Source of the DNA: CAZKUR01 sp964556005
GTDB taxonomy: Bacteria > Bacteroidota > Ignavibacteria > Ignavibacteriales > Ignavibacteriaceae
NCBI GenBank assembly: GCA_964556005.1
Contig: CAZKUR010000068.1
Span: forward strand, 1-20,699
Reading direction: 5' to 3'
DNA: 20,699 bases
Positions 7,909-14,607 of this stretch are shown piece by piece. The notes beneath the pieces were generated by a model. The model saw nothing but the letters and a program-made list of their open reading frames with translations. It was not told the DNA's origin and ran no database searches. The stretch's first letter is position 1, and every line of letters begins with the position of its first letter. Position numbers and translations under genes: made by a program.

Positions 7909-8015
7909 TTATCCACCTTTTAATGAGAAAATGTTTTTATTATTTTTACTTTTACTTAATTCTTATCAAGCAGCGTAAACCTAAAATAATTAATTTATTC
8001 AAAGGAAATATAATT
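7909..8015. promoter_or_regulatory. Divergent control region ridA/mazG
   Basis: A 107-bp AT-rich stretch separates the divergent starts of ridA (minus) and mazG (plus), so promoters for both are expected here. On the minus strand TTGATA with AT-rich DNA 15-18 bp later is a possible ridA promoter. On the plus strand TAAAAT near 7982 could be a -10 for mazG, but the spacing to any -35 is poor. The individual boxes are not secure. Confidence 0.45.
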
Positions 8016-8849
8016 ATGCATACAGATAAATTCAGTGATTTTGTGGAAATAGTTAAAAAATTACGAAAAGAATGTCCGTGGGATAAAGAGCAAACAAATG
8101 AATCGATAAAAGCCGCAACGCTTGAAGAAGCTTATGAAGCATTGGAAGCAATCGATAAAAACGATTACGAAGAATTGAAATATGAATTGGGCGACTTGCT
8201 TTTTCATATAGTATTCCACTCGGTGATGGCAGAAGAAAAAAATAAGTTTAATATCGATGAAGTTATAAAATCTATCCAGGATAAATTAATCAGAAGGCAT
8301 CCGCATGTATTCAGCACAGTGGAAGTGGAAAATTCCGAAGATGTAAAAAGAAACTGGGAAACAATCAAATTAGATGAAGGAAGAAGTTCGGTGCTGGAAG
8401 GAGTTCCGGTAAATTTGCCTTCTCTTTTAAGAGCACATCGTTTGCAGGAGAAAGCAGCTAAAGTTGGTTTTGACTGGGAAAAGAAGGAAGATGTTTGGAA
8501 GAAAGTAATAGAAGAAATTGAGGAGATGCACGAAGCAGAGCAAGTCAAAAGTAAAAATTCAAATGTCAAAAGCCAGAGGTCAGAGGTCAGAGATCAGAAG
8601 TCGGATGATGGAAGTGATGAAGAGTTGCATAAACAGTTGGAAGGTGAAATTGGAGATGTGTTTTTTGCTTTAGTTAATTACTCAAGATTTTTAGGAGTCA
8701 ACCCGGAAACTGCTTTGATGTTAACTAATGAAAAATTTATAAAGAGATTCAGCTACGTTGAGAAAAAGATTAATGAATCGGGTAAAAAAATAACCGAATC
8801 CAATCTTGCTGAAATGGATGTTTATTGGGAAGAGAGTAAAAAAGTTTAA
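8016..8849 (+). CDS. mazG: Nucleoside triphosphate pyrophosphohydrolase MazG with a repeat-encoded insertion
   Basis: 277 aa with two MazG all-alpha domains; hydrolyses NTPs to NMP and PPi for nucleotide-pool cleaning. The first domain has KLRKECPWDKEQT, LEEAYEALEAI and the EELGDLL-type motif YELGDLLFHIVFHS. VLEGVPVNLPSLLRAHRLQEKAAKVGFDW begins the second domain, and GEIGDVFFALVNYSRFLGV holds its metal-binding acidic residues. Residues 177-197 are a Ser/Lys/Arg-rich insertion encoded by nine 7-bp units, lying in the loop before the EGEIGD helix. The ATG at 8016 has AAAGGA upstream; an in-frame ATG at 7923 would add 31 aromatic-rich residues and is rejected. Its stop overlaps that of convergent phoH by 4 nt. 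Confidence 0.95.
   Translation: MHTDKFSDFVEIVKKLRKECPWDKEQTNESIKAATLEEAYEALEAIDKNDYEELKYELGDLLFHIVFHSVMAEEKNKFNIDEVIKSIQDKLIRRHPHVFSTVEVENSEDVKRNWETIKLDEGRSSVLEGVPVNLPSLLRAHRLQEKAAKVGFDWEKKEDVWKKVIEEIEEMHEAEQVKSKNSNVKSQRSEVRDQKSDDGSDEELHKQLEGEIGDVFFALVNYSRFLGVNPETALMLTNEKFIKRFSYVEKKINESGKKITESNLAEMDVYWEESKKV
8545..8607 (+). repeat. Degenerate tandem 7-bp repeat inside mazG
   Basis: Nine contiguous 7-bp units, for example TCAAAAG, TCAGAGG, TCAGAGA and TCAGAAG, mostly beginning TCA and drifting from A-rich to G-rich. Nine units are 63 bp, exactly 21 codons, so the reading frame is kept. The flanking MazG sequence resumes normally on both sides, which indicates an insertion or expansion in a surface loop. 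Confidence 0.8.
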
Positions 8850-9805
8850 TCTTTCTCAGAATTAAACTTCTCATAGGCATCAATTATATCCTTAACCAGT
8901 TTATGACGGACTACATCATTTTTGTCAAAGTAAACAAATCCGACGCCTTGAATTTTACTTAAAATTTCCTGTGCCTGAACGAGACCACTTTTATTTTTCG
9001 GCGGCAGGTCGATTTGAGTAATATCTCCGGTTATAATTGCTCTCGAGTTTGCACCCAATCTTGTAAGAAACATTTTCATCTGCATCTCAGTTGCATTTTG
9101 CGCTTCGTCTAAAATTACAAAAGAATTGTTTAAAGTTCTTCCTCTCATATAAGCAAGCGGTACAATTTCCACAACTCTTTTTTCAATGTATGATTTCAAT
9201 TTTTCCGAAGGCATCATATCATCCAGCGCATCGTAAAGAGGCCTGAGATACGGATCGATTTTCTCTCTAAAATCACCCGGCAAAAAACCGAGGCTTTCTC
9301 CTGCTTCAACTGCAGGACGGGCCAAGACTATTTTATTCACCAATCCCTTTTTTAAGGCATCGACTGCAAAGGCTACAGCAAGATAAGTCTTTCCGGTGCC
9401 AGCCGGACCTATCGCAAAACAGATATCGTTTTTCTTTACAGTTTGAACATATTTTAATTGCCCCGGCGTTCTTGCTGATATAATTTCATTTTTTGTATAA
9501 AGAACAATTGCATCGTAATCTTTTTCTTCGACCATTTCTCTTCCCTGAACGGTAAGGTCGAGAATTGTATCGACATCTTTTACTGTAAGCATACCGTTTG
9601 TATTCAGCACATAAACCATTTCATTAAACACTTTTTCTATCGTGCTTACTTCTTCCTGCACTCCTTTGATTACAACGTTCTCACCTCTTACGGTAATTGA
9701 TGCATTAAATCTGTCATCTACCAATTTCAAATTCGAATCGTTAGTACCAAGCAGGGATTGCATATCAACATTTTCCAGAATCATTCGTTTCTCTATAGCA
9801 GTCAT
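8846..9805 (-). CDS. phoH: PhoH-like ATPase
   Basis: PhoH family P-loop ATPase, about 319 aa. The family is linked to RNA metabolism, and cytoplasmic members often sit near ybeY. An N-terminal KH-like segment (ASITVRGENVVIKGVQEEV) precedes the ATPase core. Walker A GPAGTGKT is at about 133-140 and Walker B VILDEAQNAT at about 230-239; RPAVEAGESLGFLPGD and MRGRTLNNSF are typical PhoH signatures. Two adjacent ATGs exist (9808 and 9805). I prefer 9805 because the SD AGGAG is only 1 nt from the first. A strong terminator-like hairpin ends about 15-18 nt upstream. No ybeY is seen here; the neighbour is convergent mazG. Confidence 0.95.
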   Translation of the reverse strand: MTAIEKRMILENVDMQSLLGTNDSNLKLVDDRFNASITVRGENVVIKGVQEEVSTIEKVFNEMVYVLNTNGMLTVKDVDTILDLTVQGREMVEEKDYDAIVLYTKNEIISARTPGQLKYVQTVKKNDICFAIGPAGTGKTYLAVAFAVDALKKGLVNKIVLARPAVEAGESLGFLPGDFREKIDPYLRPLYDALDDMMPSEKLKSYIEKRVVEIVPLAYMRGRTLNNSFVILDEAQNATEMQMKMFLTRLGANSRAIITGDITQIDLPPKNKSGLVQAQEILSKIQGVGFVYFDKNDVVRHKLVKDIIDAYEKFNSEKD

Positions 9806-9823
9806 CATTCTCCTCTATTAAAT

Positions 9824-9861
9824 AAAAAAACCCTCATCATTAAAAAATGACAAGGGTTTTT
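9824..9861 (-). terminator. Rho-independent terminator after the LysM gene, just before phoH
   Basis: On the minus strand AAAACCCT...AGGGTTTT forms the base of an about 15-pair stem (two G-T wobbles) with a TTTT loop, followed by a run of seven T. It begins 44 nt after the LysM stop codon, so it should end the lipoprotein-LysM transcript. Its T run is only 8 nt from the phoH ribosome site, so it could also act on transcripts entering phoH. Confidence 0.88.
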
Positions 9862-9904
9862 CGAAAATAAAATGCTAATAGTCAGCATCAATACAATTTA
9901 AGGA

Positions 9905-10591
9905 TTATTGAACAGGAGCCGGTTTATAGTTTTTTCTGATCGTGTCGTATTTTGCTTTTTCTTCGTCTGTTAATTTAGGAATTGTGAATACCTGTTTCGG
10001 ATAGATCAAATTTGGATTTTTGATCTTATCGCGGTTTGCCTTATAAATTTTCGGCCAGGCAAAGCCGTTGCTATAATAATCTTTCTTTTTGGCAATGTTC
10101 CAGAGGCAATCGCCTTTAACAACTGTATAAGACCATTCCTGCGGTTCTTCGACCCAAGAATCAAGTGCTCTCTGCATCTGATTATGAACTTTATCATAAA
10201 ACTCAGGGAGTGCCGAAATTTTATTTTGTTTGAGGGCATCTAAATCTTTCTGCCTGTCGGCTTTCGGCCCTTCTTTTCTGTTTATTTTTCCGCTTAATTC
10301 TGAAACTGCATCTCTGAATTTATCGACGTCTGCTTTAGTAGCGCCGACCAATGCATACAATTCATTCATGCAGTCTTCATAGCTTTTCAAGTTGTTTACT
10401 TGGTCCTTAAGATTGTTAACGTCAGTAGTCATACTGTTGATTTCTTCAGTTAAGCTTTGCTTTTGAGTTTGCAAACGGTTCATTTCCGCCGTCCACTCAT
10501 CTGATGTCATCTCTTTCTCCTGCGCTAAAACAGAGATAGAGAAAAAGAGAAGTAAAGTGAAAACACTTAATAAATATTTTGATAATTTCAT
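9905..10591 (-). CDS. Secreted coiled-coil protein with C-terminal LysM domain
   Basis: 228 aa. The signal peptide covers about 1-23 (cleavage VLA-Q). A long heptad-rich coiled coil spans about 33-125 with many Gln, Asn, Glu and Leu. A LysM domain spans about 153-206 (YTVVKGDCLWNIAKKKDYY, WPKIYKANRDKIKNPNLIYPKQVFTIP), which normally binds peptidoglycan glycans. A short charged tail follows. This suggests a periplasmic or cell-wall-bound spacer or scaffold protein. The ATG at 10591 has a strong GGAGGT 6 nt upstream, nearly the same leader as the preceding lipoprotein gene. The two genes are 38 nt apart and share the terminator at 9824-9861. No catalytic domain is visible. Confidence 0.9.
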   Translation of the reverse strand: MKLSKYLLSVFTLLLFFSISVLAQEKEMTSDEWTAEMNRLQTQKQSLTEEINSMTTDVNNLKDQVNNLKSYEDCMNELYALVGATKADVDKFRDAVSELSGKINRKEGPKADRQKDLDALKQNKISALPEFYDKVHNQMQRALDSWVEEPQEWSYTVVKGDCLWNIAKKKDYYSNGFAWPKIYKANRDKIKNPNLIYPKQVFTIPKLTDEEKAKYDTIRKNYKPAPVQ

Positions 10592-10629
10592 ATTATGACC
10601 TCCGATTCGAATTAATTAAACTCATTTAA

Positions 10630-10905
10630 TTATTGACCCATTTTTTGCAGGTTAGCCTGAGTTTCCTGCTTGTCTTTTTCGCACTGCTGAAGTTTTGCAT
10701 TCTTTTCAGAAAGCTCTTTCTCCAGGTTAGACCTTTCATCCTTCAATGAGTCGGCTTTTGTTTGCAGTGAATTGACTTCACTGCGAAGGTCATTTAATTG
10801 CTGCATTTGTGCATCACTTACCCCTCCGCAGCCGCTGATTAACGCAGTAGTTACTACGAAAACGGCAACGAAAGCAGTATTTCTTACTACTTTTAATATG
10901 TTCAT
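10630..10905 (-). CDS. Small coiled-coil lipoprotein
   Basis: 91 aa. A positively charged N-terminus and hydrophobic stretch end in the lipobox LISGC with Cys26 as lipid-attachment site, so the mature protein is about 66 aa. The rest is a nearly continuous coiled coil (heptad Leu/Val, many Gln, Lys and Glu) with no other domain. Its size and form recall Braun-type Lpp, but no sequence relation can be shown and the C-terminal Lys of Lpp is missing (it ends KMGQ). The ATG at 10905 has GGAGGT 6 nt upstream, indicating strong translation. It is followed by the LysM gene, so the pair may tether outer membrane and cell wall. Confidence 0.87.
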   Translation of the reverse strand: MNILKVVRNTAFVAVFVVTTALISGCGGVSDAQMQQLNDLRSEVNSLQTKADSLKDERSNLEKELSEKNAKLQQCEKDKQETQANLQKMGQ

Positions 10906-10970
10906 ATTCGGACCTCCAATTAGTTAGTTTAAGTGTTCGTGATTTAATAGATTCAATTAACTATCTGATT

Positions 10971-10999
10971 ATTATGTTTTATGAACCTCTATAGCTCAA
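10971..10999 (-). promoter_or_regulatory. Candidate promoter of the lipoprotein-LysM operon
   Basis: On the minus strand TTGAGC (10999-10994) is followed after 17 bp by CATAAT (10976-10971). These match the vegetative consensus at 4 of 6 and 5 of 6 positions, with ideal spacing. It lies about 65 nt upstream of the lipoprotein start and after the putative radC terminator. Confidence 0.4.
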
Positions 11000-11004
11000 G
11001 AAGT

Positions 11005-11035
11005 TAGAAGAAAAAGGTCAATATTTTGTGACCTT
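11005..11035 (-). terminator. Rho-independent terminator of radC
   Basis: On the minus strand AAGGTCA (11035-11029) pairs with TGACCTT (11020-11014) around an 8-nt loop, followed by a T-rich run with two C interruptions. It lies about 75 nt after the radC stop and before the candidate lipoprotein promoter. Confidence 0.65.
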
Positions 11036-11109
11036 CTATATAAGAAAATCAGTTATGAAATTCAAGTTAAGTAAGTATAAGCACTCTCTTTATTTGCTCT
11101 GAAATACAA

Positions 11110-11790
11110 TCAAATTAGCCTTTTTTCAACAAAACTAGTAAATGAATTGCCTGCAACAATTAAGTGATCAAAAACAGGTATGTCTATTATTTTACCTGCA
11201 TCAACTATTTTTTTGGTTATAGAAATATCTTCACTGCTGGGATCCGGATTTTCGCTGGGATGATTGTGAATTAATATTATACTTGCTGAGGAGTTTTCTA
11301 TGGCCACTTTAAAAATTTCTCTCGGATGTACGACACTGGAATTTAAATTACCTACCGATACTACTTCATATTTGATAATTTTATTTGCAGAGTTTAAACA
11401 TACTACTAAAAAATTCTCTTTTAATTCGTCGCGCAATAGCGGTATAAAAATTTCGGCAATATCTGCAGGGGTAGTAATTCTTTTATTCGAGAACCATTTA
11501 GATTGCGACTGTATCCTCCTGCTAATCTCGAATGCAGCAAGCAGTGAAATTGCTTTGTCCCCACCAATTCCCGGAATTTTAATTAGATCACTTAAAGTTT
11601 TTGAGGCAAGAATAGCAAGATTCTTATTTTCATTAATCAATTGCTGGGCAATATTTATTACTGAATTACCCTTAGTCCCCGTTCGCAGCAGAATTGCCAG
11701 AAGCTCTGCATCTGTTAAGCTTTGAACTCCCCGCAGCTTTAGCTTTTCGCGGGGCCTGTCATCAAGCGGCAGGTCTTTTACTTTTAAAAT
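11110..11790 (-). CDS. radC: RadC family JAMM/MPN+ protein, start irregular
   Basis: RadC/YsxA-family protein; the biochemical role is unsettled despite the name. The frame from 11790 gives 226 aa, the usual family length. The N-terminus KDLPLDDRPREKL...LTDAELLAILLRTGT is typical. A helix-hairpin-helix lies near 71-80 (KIPGIGGDKA), and the JAMM zinc motif HNHP with downstream S and D is at about 175-188. No ATG, GTG or TTG exists in this frame between the upstream TAA and the conserved N-terminus; the first TTG (11640) would delete about 50 conserved residues. Either ATT at 11790 initiates (AAGGGA is 5-6 nt upstream), or one base is missing in the A run at 11792-11796. Adding one A joins the frame to an ATG at 11807. 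Confidence 0.88.
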   Translation of the reverse strand: MLKVKDLPLDDRPREKLKLRGVQSLTDAELLAILLRTGTKGNSVINIAQQLINENKNLAILASKTLSDLIKIPGIGGDKAISLLAAFEISRRIQSQSKWFSNKRITTPADIAEIFIPLLRDELKENFLVVCLNSANKIIKYEVVSVGNLNSSVVHPREIFKVAIENSSASIILIHNHPSENPDPSSEDISITKKIVDAGKIIDIPVFDHLIVAGNSFTSFVEKRLI

Positions 11791-11961
11791 ATTTTTCCCT
11801 TATTCATTATCGAAATCTTCACTTTGAGTAACTCTATATAACTGTACTCCGGCGTGAAGCCTGATTGATTAGTTCAATTATAAAAATTACAGTTTAGATT
11901 GCACTCAAAGATAAAAATTATTTTAGATGAAAACACTATTTAACGCAGCGCTTATGAAAAA

Positions 11962-13707
11962 TTATTTTCCCGCTCTGAATTTATCTGTCAGTTCAAATAT
12001 CCCGTTTTTGTACCGGATAATGTTCAGGAACCGGTTTATTCTTTCTTTGCCGAAAGAAATATTATTGTGAAATCCCTTGCCGATAATTCCCGATTCCATC
12101 TTCATTTCAATTGCAGTTGAATTGCCGTTCGATTCATTTAAAATATTTAAAACATAATTTGCAAGATCATACCCGTACAAAATATTCCTGTTAGCATCTT
12201 TATTGGTTTGTTCAAAAAACTTTTTGCCGAAGTCTTTATAACCCTCGTTATTGTAATCGATGAAGTAATCCGAAGTAAAAGTAAGCATGTTGCTGAGTTC
12301 GGGAGAAGTTTCATATCCCTTGGCCAAAAACCAGTCCTGGTTTCCGTAAAGAGGAATATATAAGCTGTCTTTAACAAGAGAAGACAGAATTACCGGTGCA
12401 TCCATTCTATCGGCAAGCGGAACGTAAATTCCCTCTATACTGTCGGGTGAAGCTAAAATTCTATCGACCTGCTTGCTTAAGTCAAACGTTTTTGATTGAT
12501 ACGTCTCATGCAGAATTATACTGCCTCCCAAACTATCGAATTCATTAATGAAAGAATTTGCAAGCAGAGGTGAGTATCCGTCAATCGCATTTAATACGGC
12601 AAGATTTCTTTTATTTTCTACATAATAAATGTATTCAGCCATTACTTTTCCGCGCATATCAAATGAAGGATTAGCCTGGAAAAAATTTTTATTTAAATTT
12701 GTCAGGCCATCATCTGTCGCTGTTGGAGAAATTATTGGGATCCTCGAATTCTTAAATGAGTTTAAGGCATACCGAACTTCATTACTGAAGACCGGCCCGA
12801 GTATAACTCTAATCCCGTGAATTCTTTCGAACTCATCCCTGATTTGAGTTATTTTATCCGAATCTCTTTCCGTATTTCTGATTATTATCCCGATTTTATC
12901 TTTCCTGTTTTTGTTGAATTCGGAAACTGCAAATCTAATACCATCCAGAATTTCCATACCTGCTGTAATAGTTTTATCTGTTTCTTTATCTTTAAGCGGC
13001 AGCATTACTCCGATCAAATCAGGACCTTGTTGATTTAAGAATGTAAGAACTCCCGAACTAAGCAGCTTTTGTGCTTCGGCTTTTTCCGCGGAAAGTGGAA
13101 AATCATTTACAACTTTATTAAAGCAGCTATCAGCATCTTTTCTATCGTGGTTGCTTAAAAAAACTTTACCTGTCAAAAGTAAAAAGTAAGCTTTGGCGCT
13201 GTCGGAATTTGCTTGATTGTACAAAAGCTCAATTTGCGGTCCGGCTAAATAATTTATGCCTATGCTCTCACCGATTTTTTTAGCATATGTATGATAATAA
13301 CCTGTATCCGATGTGGAAATGATTGCACCGGTTTGCTTTAAAGCTTCAACGTAATTTTCCGTTTTAATGTAACCTGCAATTAATGTTATTCTTGCCTCAT
13401 TTGCATATCTGCTTTCAGGATATTTTTCAAGAAAATCAGTAAGAATTTTTTCCGATTCAACATAATTTTTTTGCTTGAGTAAAATTTTACTCTCAAGGAT
13501 CAACGAAGCAGTTGTCCTGAAATTTAAACTGTAATCATTTGTAATCTTCTGAAATATCTGCAGCGCGTCATTGTATTGTCCCGAGTTAAACAATTTAACG
13601 GCAAGATCAAATTCTGAATTTATAAAGCGTTGATCATTCTGATTTTGTGCAAATGAAAAGCAGCTAATTAAAATTAAGAATATTATGAATAGATTTATTC
13701 TAACCAT
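11962..13707 (-). CDS. LpoA-like protein: N-terminal TPR region plus type I periplasmic-binding domain
   Basis: 581 aa. It has an export signal at 1-20; LISC at 13-16 could be a lipobox, but FAQ at 19-21 fits signal peptidase I equally. Residues about 27-215 are TPR-like helices (LAVKLFNSGQYNDALQIFQKI and similar). Residues about 228-575 are a LivK/LpoA-like periplasmic-binding fold (DLIGVMLPL, GMEILDGIRFAVSEFN, ILGPVFSNEV, IPIISPTATDDGL). This domain order resembles LpoA, the outer-membrane activator of PBP1A in gammaproteobacteria. NCBI-style names such as penicillin-binding protein activator are used for relatives; a ligand-binding role is the alternative. Its ATG overlaps the upstream TPR gene by 8 nt, so translation is probably coupled. 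Confidence 0.85.
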   Translation of the reverse strand: MVRINLFIIFLILISCFSFAQNQNDQRFINSEFDLAVKLFNSGQYNDALQIFQKITNDYSLNFRTTASLILESKILLKQKNYVESEKILTDFLEKYPESRYANEARITLIAGYIKTENYVEALKQTGAIISTSDTGYYHTYAKKIGESIGINYLAGPQIELLYNQANSDSAKAYFLLLTGKVFLSNHDRKDADSCFNKVVNDFPLSAEKAEAQKLLSSGVLTFLNQQGPDLIGVMLPLKDKETDKTITAGMEILDGIRFAVSEFNKNRKDKIGIIIRNTERDSDKITQIRDEFERIHGIRVILGPVFSNEVRYALNSFKNSRIPIISPTATDDGLTNLNKNFFQANPSFDMRGKVMAEYIYYVENKRNLAVLNAIDGYSPLLANSFINEFDSLGGSIILHETYQSKTFDLSKQVDRILASPDSIEGIYVPLADRMDAPVILSSLVKDSLYIPLYGNQDWFLAKGYETSPELSNMLTFTSDYFIDYNNEGYKDFGKKFFEQTNKDANRNILYGYDLANYVLNILNESNGNSTAIEMKMESGIIGKGFHNNISFGKERINRFLNIIRYKNGIFELTDKFRAGK

Positions 13708-14605
13708 CTGAAGCGCGATTAATTATTAGATGTGTGGCTTTTTCTTTTCCCTCGGCAGCAGTTTTATTTTTAGGATCCAGTTTAACTGCTACGTCAAAAT
13801 ATGCTGCTGCATCCTCGGCTTTGTCCAGCTTCAAACAGGCCTGGGCAAGCTTTGTGTAAGTATCAGATGAAGCATTCTCGATTGACTCAATATATTTTTT
13901 GAACTGTGACTCTGCTTTTAAATATTCACCTACTTTTAAATAAATATTCCCTGACCATTCATAAACAGACGGTTCTTTAGGATTGAGCTTCATCGTTTTC
14001 TCAATTGATGCAAGAGCATGTGTATGCATATTGAGATGATAATAAATTATGCCGAAAATCAGATTCAATTCCCAGAAGTTTGAATATAAAGCTTCGGATT
14101 TTTTTGCATACTTAAGTGCATTTTCAAAATTTGATAATTGAATTTCAATTTTAGACAAATAAAGATAGGCTTCGTAAATTAATTCGGAATCGGAAACATT
14201 TGAAATGAAGCTGAGGAAATTTAACCTTGCAAGCTCGTATTCTTTAAGAGCGAAATAACTGTAACCGATAAAGAAAGAAACAATGGAATTTTTTTCTACA
14301 TCTGCCAGGCTTAATATTTCAATTGCTTTGTTCCACTTATTATTACTTAGCAAGAACTGCCCGTAGTACAATCTTAATTTATCTTCATTCGGAAAATTCA
14401 GAAGTGCTTCATCCAGTAAATTATAAGAGGCCCGGATATTGTCAAGTTCTTCGTAAAGGCATGCTAATTCAAAGTAAGCTTCAAAAAATTCCGGTTCCTC
14501 TTCTATTATCGATTGATAAACTTGCAGAGCGTGAAGCATCATACCGTTTGCTTCAAATTCTTTTGCCTGCTTTACCCTGTATTCCGATTTATACTGCGTA
14601 TTCAT
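13700..14605 (-). CDS. TPR-repeat protein
   Basis: 301 aa made almost entirely of tetratricopeptide-like helical pairs, for example AKEFEANGMMLHALQVYQSI, AYFELACLYEELDNIRASYN, AGNIYLK-type helices near 210-225, and KLAQACLKLDKAEDAAAYFD. There is no signal peptide or transmembrane helix, so it is cytoplasmic and probably a protein-interaction scaffold. I prefer ATG 14605 (2 nt after the guaA stop) over the in-frame GTG 14617, which lies inside guaA; the upstream GTGGGA is only a weak SD, so coupling to guaA termination is likely. The partner is unknown. The strong linkage to the LpoA-like gene suggests they work together. Confidence 0.88.
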   Translation of the reverse strand: MNTQYKSEYRVKQAKEFEANGMMLHALQVYQSIIEEEPEFFEAYFELACLYEELDNIRASYNLLDEALLNFPNEDKLRLYYGQFLLSNNKWNKAIEILSLADVEKNSIVSFFIGYSYFALKEYELARLNFLSFISNVSDSELIYEAYLYLSKIEIQLSNFENALKYAKKSEALYSNFWELNLIFGIIYYHLNMHTHALASIEKTMKLNPKEPSVYEWSGNIYLKVGEYLKAESQFKKYIESIENASSDTYTKLAQACLKLDKAEDAAAYFDVAVKLDPKNKTAAEGKEKATHLIINRASDG

Positions 14606-14607
14606 AA

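Noticed and set aside
7923..8015. 31-residue N-terminal extension of MazG
   Set aside because: The extension is aromatic-rich and unlike the family. The ATG at 8016 has an SD and matches the normal MazG N-terminus.
10006..10239. 77-codon minus-strand frame within the LysM gene
   Set aside because: Out-of-frame shadow of a well-supported gene; no ribosome site or recognisable domain.
11822..11910. Inverted words CTTTGAGT/ACTCAAAG upstream of radC
   Set aside because: Only 8 bp, 73 bp apart, no T run and no known operator form; not enough for a call.
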